DNA of 64,000 nucleotides from Methanolobus sp. WCC4 (lineage in GTDB: Archaea > Halobacteriota > Methanosarcinia > Methanosarcinales > Methanosarcinaceae). Of this stretch, positions 36,434 to 46,200 are shown piece after piece. The notes below the pieces were generated by a model. The model ran no database searches. It was not told the origin of the DNA and saw nothing but the letters and a program-made list of their open reading frames with translations. The stretch covers positions 2,090,480-2,154,479 of the forward strand of contig NZ_CP150629.1 in NCBI RefSeq assembly GCF_038022665.1, read 5' to 3'. Position numbers and translations under genes: made by a program. The first letter of the stretch is position 1. The number at the start of each line of letters is the position of its first letter.

Positions 36434-38881
36434 GTGATAAAGACAGTATTAGAGATCGAAGGGATGACCTGTGCGTCATGTGCAAAACGAGTTGAAGATG
36501 CCTTAGGAAAAACAGAGGGTGTTGTATCTGCAAGTGTAAATCTGCCTGCCGAAAAAGCGTTTGTGGAATATGACCCGGACATCACAGATATGGATGCACT
36601 GGTAAAAGCTGTTCAGGATACCGGATACGGTGCGATCCCCGCGGACAGGAAAGCAAGGACGATCACTGCCGACATCGGTGAAATGACCTGTGCGACATGT
36701 GCACAAACAGTTGAAAGATCACTTTCCTCGATCCCCGGTGTCCAAAAAGCAAATGTCAATTTTGCCGCATCCAAAGCAACGATCTCATACGACCCATCTG
36801 CTGCATCTGTCGATGACATGAAAGCAGCTGTTCATGATTCCGGCTATACGATGAGTTTTGAAGAAGAGGAGGAAGAAGAAGTTGACCGTGAACAGCTTTC
36901 AATAGACAAAGCGGCACGCAAGATGTGGCTGGCATCGATTTTCGCCGGCATGATCATGGTCCTGATGATGGTTCAGATGTTCTTTATGACCATTCCCTAT
37001 TATTTCTTCATCACCCTGATACTGGCCATTCCATCTGTATTTATAGCAGGGGCTGATACCCACAGAGCAACCTGGAAAGCTCTGAAACACAGAACGGTTA
37101 ACATGGACACGCTCATAACAATGGGCTCCCTTATCCCTTATTTACTCAGCATGCTGGGTATCTGGTTCCCGGTTACCACATTTGTAGAAATGGCAGCTAC
37201 GATCATGGCATTGCACCTTGTAGGGAGGTATCTGGAAACAAAAGCAAAGGGTAGGGCATCCCAGGCAATCAAGAAACTTATCGCCCTGGAAGCTAAGAAT
37301 GCCCGTATTATTGAGAATGGGGTTGAAAAAGAGATATCTGTTAAAGAGCTTGATCTGGATGACATAATGCTTATAAAACCCGGTGAGAAGATACCGACAG
37401 ACGGAGTTGTGGTTTCCGGCAGCAGTACTGTGGACGAATCCATGGCAACGGGTGAATCGCTACCTGTTGAAAGGAAAGAAGGGGATGAGGTCATCGGTGC
37501 CACCATCAACCAGAATGGTTCACTCCGGGTAAAGGTCACAAAGGTCGGAAAGGATACTTTCCTGTCACAGGTCATTACCATGGTCGAGCAGGCACAGGGA
37601 TCAAAGGTCCCTATACAGGAGTTTGCTGACAGGATGACCGGGTACTTCGTACCAACCGTTATCATCATAGCCATAGCTGCATCGATCTCGTGGTTACTGT
37701 TTCCTGATCTTCATATATCGATAGTTGAGTATTTCAACTTCCCCTGGAGCAATACAAATGTCCCTATATTCACACTTGCACTCCTTGCCACAACGGCAGT
37801 ACTTGTTATTTCCTGCCCCTGTGCCCTTGGACTGGCAACCCCCACAGCCCTGATGGTCGGAACTGGAATGGGAGCACAGCGAGGCATTCTGATCCGCAGT
37901 GGTGAGGCGATACAGACCATGAAGGATGTTAATATCATTGCCTTTGATAAGACCGGTACAATTACAAGAGGCCAGCCTCAGGTAACCGATGTACTGGTAT
38001 CAGGTTCCCTCTCATCAGAAGAACTGCTGTCCTATGCAGCAAGCCTGGAGTCGGTTTCAGAGCATCCTCTGGCAGCTGCCATAATCAAGAAAGCAGAAGA
38101 GAACGGAGCCAGTACTCATGAGGTCATGGATTTTGAATCGATAACAGGGAAAGGTGTGAAGGGTCTTATCAATGACCATGAGGTTCTCGTGGGGAACCGA
38201 AAGATCCTTTCCATGTACGATGTCGATCATCAGGAATTTGAGGAGAAGATGGGTAATCTCGAAGCTGATGCCAAAACGGTGGTATTGGTGGCAATGAATG
38301 GAAAAATAGCAGGTATCATCGCAATTGCGGATACTGTCAAGGAAGATTCCATTCAGGCGATCAGGGAGATCGAGAGAATGGGTATAAAGACCGCAATGAT
38401 CACCGGAGACAACAATATGACAGCAGAAGCTGTGGCAAAAAAGGTCGGGATCAGCTATGTGATCTCCGATGTCCTGCCCGGGGGAAAAGTGGATGAGATA
38501 AAAAGGTTGCAATCTGAATATGGTATAGTCGCAATGGTAGGGGACGGTATCAATGATGCCCCCGCACTCAAACAGGCAAACATAGGAATTGCCATAGGTA
38601 CGGGTACTGATATCGCGATCGAATCATCTGATATCACTCTGGTGAGAGGGAACATCAAGTCGGTTGTTTCCGCTATCAAATTGTCAAGATTCACATTCCG
38701 TAAGATCAAAGAGAATTATTTCTGGGCCTGGATCTACAATGCAGTAGCTATACCAGCAGCTTTCTTTGGATTACTTCACCCCATGATAGGAGCAGGTGCA
38801 ATGGCAATGAGCTCACTGACGGTTGTTCTTAACTCATTGAGGCTCAAAAACACAAATATTGAGCCTGAACCCGAAACCTGA
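36434..38881 (+). CDS. copA: Cu(I)-exporting P-type ATPase
   Basis: An 815-residue P1B-type ATPase in the membrane. Two N-terminal HMA domains carry GMTCASC (about 10-16) and EMTCATC. The ion-binding CPC is at 461-463, the phosphorylated Asp at 505 in DKTGT, the P1B His-Pro in SEHPLA, and the hinge in [16 protein letters not shown] marks the actuator domain. Residues N and S in the last helices ([16 protein letters not shown]) fit the Cu(I) subgroup P1B-1. The start is GTG at 36434; an ATG is not available nearby. Together with the upstream chaperone it forms a copper-detoxification unit. Length is normal. Confidence 0.93.
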   Translation: MIKTVLEIEGMTCASCAKRVEDALGKTEGVVSASVNLPAEKAFVEYDPDITDMDALVKAVQDTGYGAIPADRKARTITADIGEMTCATCAQTVERSLSSIPGVQKANVNFAASKATISYDPSAASVDDMKAAVHDSGYTMSFEEEEEEEVDREQLSIDKAARKMWLASIFAGMIMVLMMVQMFFMTIPYYFFITLILAIPSVFIAGADTHRATWKALKHRTVNMDTLITMGSLIPYLLSMLGIWFPVTTFVEMAATIMALHLVGRYLETKAKGRASQAIKKLIALEAKNARIIENGVEKEISVKELDLDDIMLIKPGEKIPTDGVVVSGSSTVDESMATGESLPVERKEGDEVIGATINQNGSLRVKVTKVGKDTFLSQVITMVEQAQGSKVPIQEFADRMTGYFVPTVIIIAIAASISWLLFPDLHISIVEYFNFPWSNTNVPIFTLALLATTAVLVISCPCALGLATPTALMVGTGMGAQRGILIRSGEAIQTMKDVNIIAFDKTGTITRGQPQVTDVLVSGSLSSEELLSYAASLESVSEHPLAAAIIKKAEENGASTHEVMDFESITGKGVKGLINDHEVLVGNRKILSMYDVDHQEFEEKMGNLEADAKTVVLVAMNGKIAGIIAIADTVKEDSIQAIREIERMGIKTAMITGDNNMTAEAVAKKVGISYVISDVLPGGKVDEIKRLQSEYGIVAMVGDGINDAPALKQANIGIAIGTGTDIAIESSDITLVRGNIKSVVSAIKLSRFTFRKIKENYFWAWIYNAVAIPAAFFGLLHPMIGAGAMAMSSLTVVLNSLRLKNTNIEPEPET

Positions 38882-39020
38882 CCACTGTAGAAGACCGGGG
38901 ATGCTTCTTTACTTGAAGATGTGTCAACAAAGGAGGAGTAAGAATCCTAATACTGTAATATCGTATTATGGAGTAGAATTAAAGCAAGAGTAACGGAATC
39001 AGCAATTAAGGTGAATGTCA

Positions 39021-39593
39021 ATGATAAGAACAGAGTCACAGGAAACGAATAGCTGGCCCTTAACAGATGGAGATTATATCATAGGTGATCCGGAATCTTC
39101 GGTTGCTGTGGTGACACTATCCTCTGATCACCATACCCTTGGTCTACAGAATTATGCAATATGTGGCACATGTTTTACGGAAAATTTTGGCATACAGAAA
39201 GTGATCGTAAATGTACTTTCAAATCCCAACATCAGTTGCCTGATACTTTGCGGTAAAGAAAGTAAGCATTTTGCAGGTCAATCTATCATGGCACTTATAG
39301 AGAACGGAGTTTCGGCCATGGGAGGTTATAAAAAGATAATCGGATCAATAGGAGTGATCCCTTATCTGGATGAGATACCCATGACCGCAATAAACCGCTT
39401 TCTGCGAGAGATCGAAGTTATAGATCTCATTGATATTACTGATCGTGGAACAATCCAGAGCAAAATAGATTCCTGTATCCATAAAGAACGAAAAGAAGCA
39501 GCGAACCATATAATGCCTGAGATCGATGAAAATAGCTGGAAGAAGTATGAAAATATAGTTCAGCAAAACACCATGTCGAAGATAAAGAAATAG
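39021..39593 (+). CDS. MtrA-like corrinoid protein without membrane anchor
   Basis: About 190 residues similar to subunit A of tetrahydromethanopterin S-methyltransferase: WPLTDGDYIIGDPESSVAVV, GTCFTENFGIQKVI, LSNPNISCLILCGKE and IGSIGVIPYLDEIP follow the MtrA pattern. The His expected to bind cobalt is present in CGKESKHFAGQ, but the usual Gly before it seems missing, so the loop is one residue shorter. The C-terminal membrane helix of true MtrA is absent and no other mtr gene is nearby, so this is a soluble paralogue of unknown partner. ATG 39021 is chosen because GGTGA lies 6 nt upstream; ATG 39015 overlaps the ribosome site. Confidence 0.8.
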   Translation: MIRTESQETNSWPLTDGDYIIGDPESSVAVVTLSSDHHTLGLQNYAICGTCFTENFGIQKVIVNVLSNPNISCLILCGKESKHFAGQSIMALIENGVSAMGGYKKIIGSIGVIPYLDEIPMTAINRFLREIEVIDLIDITDRGTIQSKIDSCIHKERKEAANHIMPEIDENSWKKYENIVQQNTMSKIKK

Positions 39594-39634
39594 AGGTCAC
39601 CGGTATCAGATCACACCGGTTACCTGCTTTATTC
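39594..39634. terminator. Bidirectional hairpin between convergent genes
   Basis: AGGTCACCGGT (39594-39604) pairs with ACCGGTTACCT (39615-39625), one mismatch. It sits in the 58-bp gap between the MtrA-like gene and the lipoprotein gene. Confidence 0.45.
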
Positions 39635-39651
39635 CTTACTTTGTCCCATTA

Positions 39652-41709
39652 TCAGTTTGCGTGGACAAGCACATGCATAAAGTTCACACCGCCTACTCCA
39701 CTATCGCTGCTTACCAGTTCTTCTCCATCACTTGTAGACCTGTAATGGTCTGTTGTATAATCCCATTTAAGGTTGACATCTGCGAGAAGCTGCTGGTCCT
39801 TTGAAGCAGGAGGCTGGATCACAAATTCAAGTGTGCCGTAGCTCTCCCTTTCGTTATACGCATAGTCGGGACCGGGGCCATAGTAATATATCCTGTACCT
39901 TGGATTGCTGATACTGGTCACCCAGTACTCGTTGGCAGAATCCCATCTCCATGACTCGGAGGCGAATTCGGCATCAGGTGTCAGAGTTATCCTTGATGTC
40001 TTCTGGTCCGCATGGGTCACAAAACCTGTTATGTCAAGTATCTCTGAAGGATAGCCCGGTTTTTTAGATACGAATGTGAGCTGGTTGTTGAATCCGGTAA
40101 TACTTCCTTCAACAGTTATGTCGACCTTTCCTCCACCTTCAAGATAATAGGTCTGCTCGAACTCCACCGGGATCATTTCTTCCTTTGGACTTCCCTCTAT
40201 CTCCAGTTCTATCTCCTGATCGGAACTTGAACCGCCGGTGATGACCACAGCATAAAGGACATCATTCTCCTTCAGGGAAACCTGAGCCTGCTTACCATTA
40301 TCGGTCAGTGATGCAACATACACCGCTTTTGTCCTTTCACCATCTATTGCCTTGTACAGCTGGATGACATTGTTTTCATTCATTCCGCTCAGAGCTTCTA
40401 CGGATACGCCCCTGGTCGTTGATCCTGAATGTACATCTGCAGTGATAGCTACGAGTTTTGCAGTGTAACCGCTGTTAAGCTTAACCTTTACCTTTTCAGT
40501 GGTATCACCTGTGGAAATGTCTTCCTTGTAGGCTACAACTTCCTCATCGAGTCCTTTCTCTAGTTTTATAGGACTGTTCGCATTGAAGAGGAAGAAACCT
40601 GCAAAATCTGCATATTCGTCTTTCAGGCTGGACTTGTGGTTCTCCTTAATATAACTGTCAAGGGATGAATCCACACCTGTGAATGCTGAATCCTTTGCAA
40701 CAGCACCCCATATTCCCTTGAATGGAACTCCGTTGGAAGCCATGTAGTCTATGAAGTGAGATGTTGAATATTCGTGATTTGAATCGACAGTGGTAATGGT
40801 AGTCTCAAGGTATCTGGGTTTGACATCCTTGCCCATGGCACCGGTCTTCAGTGCGATCTCATCTGCTGCATAATCTGCGGTAGCTTCTATCCACCACCTT
40901 CTCATGTCCATACCCCTGCTATAGAATACCTGGTTCTGGAACAGGTGGAAAAGCTCATGGGAGATCTCCTGTTTGGTGGCAACATCGCTGTAGCTTTGAG
41001 TACTTATGATAATGTTACCTGTGAGTGGATTGTAGTACGATTCATCACTTTTGATAACATAGACAGATATCTTGTTCTTGGGAGCCGTGAAGCCTGCGTT
41101 CACGTAGGCATCATAGGATTCCTCCAGCAATGACCTGACCTTCGCAGTGTATCCATATATCTCATATGCACCAAGACCACTTGCATCCAGGCTGTCATCG
41201 AATTTGATGGTGAAGTGCGGGGCTGTGGATACAACATAGCCATCTGAAAGACCGAACAATGTCCATGGTGAGAAGTGAGTTGTCTTTACAACTATTTTAT
41301 CATCAACAATATCAAACTGAGATTCAACCCATACCTCGTCTTCCTCGTTATAGCTGGCAACCGTGAAGTAATCTAAAGCTTCGATACCTTCAGGCACCAG
41401 GGAAGCATCATAGTCAAAACTCAGTGTGATCTCTTTCTCAAAATAACCTTCATCTCCAAGTTCTATCTCGTAGGATCTCAGAGGTGTCAGTGCATCCAGT
41501 TCCACATCCGGTATCTTTTCCACACTGGATATGACCAGTTTCTCCTCAGTAGCGATCGTACCTGCTGGTATCTCTACAGTGAGCTGCTCCACTGATACAG
41601 TACTATCCTCGACCGGGCTGATACTCTGTGAAACAAGCTCATCTTTACCTGTGCATCCTGATGACAGGATCAGGAGCAACAATACACATATTATATGTAA
41701 TTTTTTAAT
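39652..41709 (-). CDS. Large lipoprotein with HExxH metallopeptidase-like domain, apparent ATT start
   Basis: The frame codes for about 685 residues of exported protein. The lipobox LSSGC follows a hydrophobic stretch. The first ATG/GTG/TTG in frame (TTG at 41682) would leave no basic N-region; reading back, the frame gives KKLHIICVLLLLILSSGC preceded by an ATT codon at 41709, with GAGGTGG 4 nt before it. I therefore read ATT as the start (Met by analogy). After a beta-rich domain comes a peptidase-like core with HELFHLF and, about 20 residues on, WWIEATADYAADE, a gluzincin-like HExxH...E pattern. The C-terminal half is beta-sandwich-like. It is likely a cell-surface protein; substrate unknown. 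Confidence 0.7.
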   Translation of the reverse strand: MKKLHIICVLLLLILSSGCTGKDELVSQSISPVEDSTVSVEQLTVEIPAGTIATEEKLVISSVEKIPDVELDALTPLRSYEIELGDEGYFEKEITLSFDYDASLVPEGIEALDYFTVASYNEEDEVWVESQFDIVDDKIVVKTTHFSPWTLFGLSDGYVVSTAPHFTIKFDDSLDASGLGAYEIYGYTAKVRSLLEESYDAYVNAGFTAPKNKISVYVIKSDESYYNPLTGNIIISTQSYSDVATKQEISHELFHLFQNQVFYSRGMDMRRWWIEATADYAADEIALKTGAMGKDVKPRYLETTITTVDSNHEYSTSHFIDYMASNGVPFKGIWGAVAKDSAFTGVDSSLDSYIKENHKSSLKDEYADFAGFFLFNANSPIKLEKGLDEEVVAYKEDISTGDTTEKVKVKLNSGYTAKLVAITADVHSGSTTRGVSVEALSGMNENNVIQLYKAIDGERTKAVYVASLTDNGKQAQVSLKENDVLYAVVITGGSSSDQEIELEIEGSPKEEMIPVEFEQTYYLEGGGKVDITVEGSITGFNNQLTFVSKKPGYPSEILDITGFVTHADQKTSRITLTPDAEFASESWRWDSANEYWVTSISNPRYRIYYYGPGPDYAYNERESYGTLEFVIQPPASKDQQLLADVNLKWDYTTDHYRSTSDGEELVSSDSGVGGVNFMHVLVHAN

Positions 41710-41852
41710 AGAACCACCTCAACAACTATATGTAAAATATAAATGAGTTAGGGGGATATATATATGCATATATATAAAGATATCAGCTGATCAGCGCTTG
41801 ATTATCGTTATCAAGAAATGAAATTTGGACATGTATTCTAAAACATAAAGAA

Positions 41853-42135
41853 GTGTGACGGTGTGTCAATACCATTCGCAACTCCGATGACGCTTCGGAA
41901 GCACAAAGCGAGGTTCTAAGCTACGCTCAGCACCGCAATAATGAGAAGAAAAGTTTGTTAACTCTGCAAAAACAAATTGCAAGAGAAATAGATAAGTGTG
42001 GTGGGCCCGATGCCATTCACAACCCAGATGACGCTTCTGGAGCGCGAATCGAGGTGCATCGCTGCGCTCAACACCACAATAATGAGAAGAAAAGTGTAGT
42101 AACTCTGAAAAACAAACTACAAGAGAAATAGATAA
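41853..42135 (+). repeat. Two decayed tandem units of a 140-bp repeat ending in tRNA-Val 3' sequence
   Basis: Units begin at 41853 and 41996 and the third is the left attachment site at 42136. Each unit shares AATAATGAGAAGAAAAGT, an ACTCTG...AAACAAA segment and CAAGAGAAATAGATAAGTG. The second begins with TGTGGTGGGCCCGATG, the tRNA-Val 3' end, followed by degraded T-arm sequence. They look like leftovers of earlier insertions or duplications at the same tRNA gene. Confidence 0.65.
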
Positions 42136-42136
42136 G

Positions 42137-42186
42137 TGTGGTGGGCCCGATGAGATTCGAACTCATGACCCCCGCCGTGTAAAGGC
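42137..42186 (+). other. Left attachment site (attL), tRNA-Val 3' fragment
   Basis: It is identical over 50 bp to 56695-56744. It contains the anticodon-loop to CCA part of tRNA-Val on the minus strand, but the 5' half of the tRNA is missing here. The sequences diverge right after AAAGGC. Confidence 0.9.
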
Positions 42187-42217
42187 CTCCCCTGTATCCG
42201 TTTGCGAATATATACCG

Positions 42218-43042
42218 GTGCAAGAGAGCCGGACATCTTCCCATGCAGAACACCCACAGGTACTGAATGATGTATGGGCCCACCACAAGGAATCTTTCAA
42301 GGATTGGTTGAACGATAAAGATGTTTCTCAGACAACAAAGAGAGATTATTATAACGCTCTTAAACGGTTCTTTTCTACTGAATCAGTTCAAAAACCACAG
42401 GACTTCAGGAAGCTCGATCTGAGAGACAAAGAAGAGCGTGGATTACGTAATTTGTTCAACTATTTTGAAGATGAGGACATTGATGATGTCTGTGGATATT
42501 CTATTCAGAAATGGCGGCGTTATGTCAAAATAAAGAAATCAAATGTCTATGAAGTCTATGTTACAGATGAAGAGATTCAGGAAGCATATGAGAGTTATCA
42601 TGAAGAATTGAAACCTATCTATAAGTTGCTGATGTACTCTGGAAATCGACTATCTCATATTCACAAGATGCTGAAGACTTTTGATGAACGCAATATTGTT
42701 GTAGATGGAGAGGTTGCACATTACCCATCAGCTGCTTTCTCATCAGGAACAAAGAAGACATTCCAGATATACTTCCCATCTTCATTCATTACTACACTGA
42801 AAAGCATCGGCAAAGTCTATGGATACGATTACTATGCCAAGAGAATCAGGCATAATCGTGTATGTGCAAAGACTATTCGCAAGTGGCACCTTAACTTGAT
42901 GATTAAAGAAGGAGTTACTGAGAGTTTGGCTGATTTTATTCAGGGAAGAGCACCTGCTACTGTAGGAAGTGCTCACTATCTCAATAAGGTACAGCAGTCG
43001 AAAGAGGAGTATAGGAGGATTTTGAGGAACTTTGTTATATGA
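42218..43042 (+). CDS. SSV-type tyrosine integrase, C-terminal (catalytic) part
   Basis: From GTG 42218 the part gene codes for 274 residues, but the frame is open back through the attachment site to 42086 without an ATG, because the true 5' part is at the other end of the element. Catalytic features of tyrosine recombinases are visible: Arg in YSGNRLSHI, Lys in SGTKKTFQIYF, a CAKTIRKWH segment, and the nucleophile Tyr in VGSAHYLN. GVTESLADFIQGR before it is characteristic of archaeal SSV-type integrases. Joined through the 50-bp repeat to the fragment at 56410, it would give one protein of about 396 residues. In the integrated state it is probably silent. Confidence 0.88.
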   Translation: MQESRTSSHAEHPQVLNDVWAHHKESFKDWLNDKDVSQTTKRDYYNALKRFFSTESVQKPQDFRKLDLRDKEERGLRNLFNYFEDEDIDDVCGYSIQKWRRYVKIKKSNVYEVYVTDEEIQEAYESYHEELKPIYKLLMYSGNRLSHIHKMLKTFDERNIVVDGEVAHYPSAAFSSGTKKTFQIYFPSSFITTLKSIGKVYGYDYYAKRIRHNRVCAKTIRKWHLNLMIKEGVTESLADFIQGRAPATVGSAHYLNKVQQSKEEYRRILRNFVI

Positions 43043-43211
43043 GTGGCAATAATTCCCTGATTATTTGAGGTTAGGTCATTCATTTTCGTATCGCATCTTT
43101 ACACTATATTGAGGGTAGCAAGAATTCAACATAAGGGCAAAAACCCTATTTGCAGGATTTAACACTATCAATAATATAAATCAATGTTTACTGATTTTGA
43201 TAACATTAACT
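43043..43211. other. Short gap after the RHS gene; no immunity gene
   Basis: Only 169 bp separate the integrase part gene from the RHS stop, and no frame is seen. RHS toxins usually have an immunity gene directly downstream, so its absence is notable. Confidence 0.5.
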
Positions 43212-46200
43212 TCATTTCTCTTTAGATTCACCCCCTTTTGTGAAATTAGTCAACAATGCGGAACTTGTGCCGAAAGCAACTGAGAAGGGGGAAGGGGGTG
43301 CATGAGAAAAAGCGAAGTTATGAGCCCCTTGAAATGGATTTCCTGGAAAAGGATTTCCTGGAAATGTATATTCAGCTGGATTTATGATAGAGGGTTTTAG
43401 TCCAGCATTCTGCATAATCCATTTTGGAGCACCAGCATATTGAACACTATGCCATGCCTCATGCACGGGTGTAGTGTAAATACTTCTTCCATGAAGTAAG
43501 CGAGACATGCCATGACTTGTAAACAAAAAATTACGATTTGGAATACCATAAGTTGGATTAAATTGTGTTAATGTTGGAAGTCGAGCACGAAATTTAGGCA
43601 CAAATGAAGTTTCATATATAGTAGCTATATTTTCCACTATGTTATACCTTCCATACAAATTAAGTTCCGGTGGATCCCCACCATACCTGAATTTCAAATC
43701 ATTTTTTGCCCCCGCTATGCGACGTACACGGGGAGCCATTCTCCCCAGCTGATTATTTCTAATACGGGCTCTCCTTTGAAGTCCGCGAGGGCCTAAGCGA
43801 TGTAAAGCATTGACACCCCGATTGTAGGCAAAAGAAGTACTTGCGCGAGCAAAGCCAAAGCCACTCCGGCCAAGTGTGTAGATGTTAATACCTTCTGAGC
43901 CAAATTCAAGCCAGTCTCCCTTCTCTGCCGCATCCCACATGCGACCAGGAGTTTCGATAATGCCCTTACCCATCTGCGAAAAAACATCGCTGATGTCCAT
44001 CCCCCCTTCAGCCATCTTACCAATCCCACTGACAACTTCGTGATGATAGTCCCACCAGCCTGTCGCAATCCCAATAGCTTCTATAATGACACCACTCAAG
44101 TCTTCAGCTTGCTTTACACCTTCTACGAAAATATTGGTAACAGCCCATACGGCACCTCCCATCGCTAAAACTCCTCTCCCCCACCAAGATAATTCATGGT
44201 GTTCGCCTATTCCACCTACATCTGAGCTATTTCCACCTTGAACATTACTTCCAGTTGGAACATTATTTGTTGCTGAGAGTCCGAGACGGTCAGTCCATGC
44301 ATATGGGTTGCCTTTGGCAAACCCATAGCGATCTATTCCATCTATAATGCCCAAAGGCTCAGGCTGTAAAAATCTTCCAGTAGTTGAGTCATAAACCCTA
44401 TATGGGGTCAAGTAAAGGTTTTGTGAATCAGCTCTCCAAATACCGTGAAAACCATACTGATTCTGCAAAGCAGGCTCTGTAGCTGCAATCTGTTGTCCAA
44501 ATACGTCGTAATTAGTAGTGGAGATTAAATTTCCAGAGCTATCTGTGATACCTACAAGAGACCCTGATAGATTTGTTAAGGGTATAAAGTTTGCTCCACA
44601 CTGCGCGATTTGAACGAGGTCTGCTTCTGATATTCCATGTACATATTGAACTAGAGGATTACCATCTGCACTTCTGACTTCAATAATGGAATGATTTTGG
44701 TAAACATACCGTTTATCTACTCCGCCTTCTGAAACAGTGAGCATGCGACCAAAAGGATCGTAGGTAATCTTAAGTAAAATGTCTGCCCCCTTAAAAATTG
44801 TAGTCAGACGATTCTCTTGATCATAGACAAAACTAAAGTTTCCATTTTTTATGAGATTCCCGTGACCATCATGAATCCGGTTAACACCTTCTATGGATGT
44901 ATAACGTCCAGATTCATCAACAGAGTAATTGATGGTTTCTAAAATACTCCCACTTTTTCGGTGGATAGTACGTTCTCTAGGACCATCATTGAAAAGTTCA
45001 AAGAGAATTTCTTCTTTTTCGGGATCTGAATCAATACTCAAAGATATATTTGAAGAAAGGTTATCAAAATCTGACTGTGATAGCACGTTTGTTCCAACAT
45101 TACTGAAAGACAAAATATCAATGAGGGAAATATTTGTTGATTGCATTACATCTATCACCCGACCTTGTGCATCTGCTTGTATAGATTCAGTCCATACTGT
45201 ACTATCTTGATCAGTTTGAATTACTTTAGGCAATCCACGCGAATCAAAAATTCTGGAAATTTCTAAAATGGGTTCATTCTTATCTTCTCTATAATAATTG
45301 AGATGTATCAATCGCCCAGCTGGATCTCGAAGAGTCCTAGCATTTAATGCTTCACCAAATTTTCTAGCAGTGTATCCGCGAAATCCAAGAGGGCATGCTT
45401 GTAGAATAGAATTAGTCATATCTGTGGATCCAGGATCATTACGACCAATAGCAGTTTGATGGATTTCTGTTAGACAGCCAGCTAAATCGTATTCATATTT
45501 TAATGTCCTTCCATTTGGGTATTTAAGATTCGATAAACGTGATGCTGAATCGTACTCACAAGAGACCGTAAGACCATCAGTATTTTCAGAAATGAGAAGG
45601 CCTCTAGAGTCATAACGTTGCCTAATAAAACTTCTGCCATCAGCCACGTGGGTAGGACGACCTAATCCATCATAAGAGAATTTAATGAGTGAGGGGCCGT
45701 TCACATGGTACCACGCTGCACCAGCAGGAATTTGCAATGCACTGCGATCAATTTCCTGTCGCTCAATGTGACCATCGCCAGTATACTTAAACTGGGATAT
45801 CACTCCGTTTCCATCTTGATGCCAGACCAGATTATCCATAGCATCATATCTATGTTGTACAATTACCTCACTACTGCCAGAAGGGCCATATTTGTAGATG
45901 ATGGGACGACCAAGTATATCATGTTCAACCTCCATAACACGTCCCTTCGGGCCATTTATCTGCTGGACTTCACCTGCCGAGTCTCGCACCACCTGAAGGC
46001 GGAGTTCTTCAGTAGTACCTTTAGCTACTATCATTTCCTGAAGATCACCAAAGGCATCACGTGTTTCTTTGATTTCAAATCCAAGTTCATCTTTCGCAAG
46101 GACCCTGCGTCCTGTACTATCCCACTTCAAAATGCGCTGGTTTCCAAGGGTATCTTCCAACAAAATAGGATTCCCAAGTATATCAAAAATGGTTTTGGTC

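Noticed and set aside
41996-42135. A second tRNA gene
   Set aside because: The sequence has the tRNA-Val 3' end and a corrupted T arm, but no 5' acceptor strand or D arm can be found, so it is a fragment.
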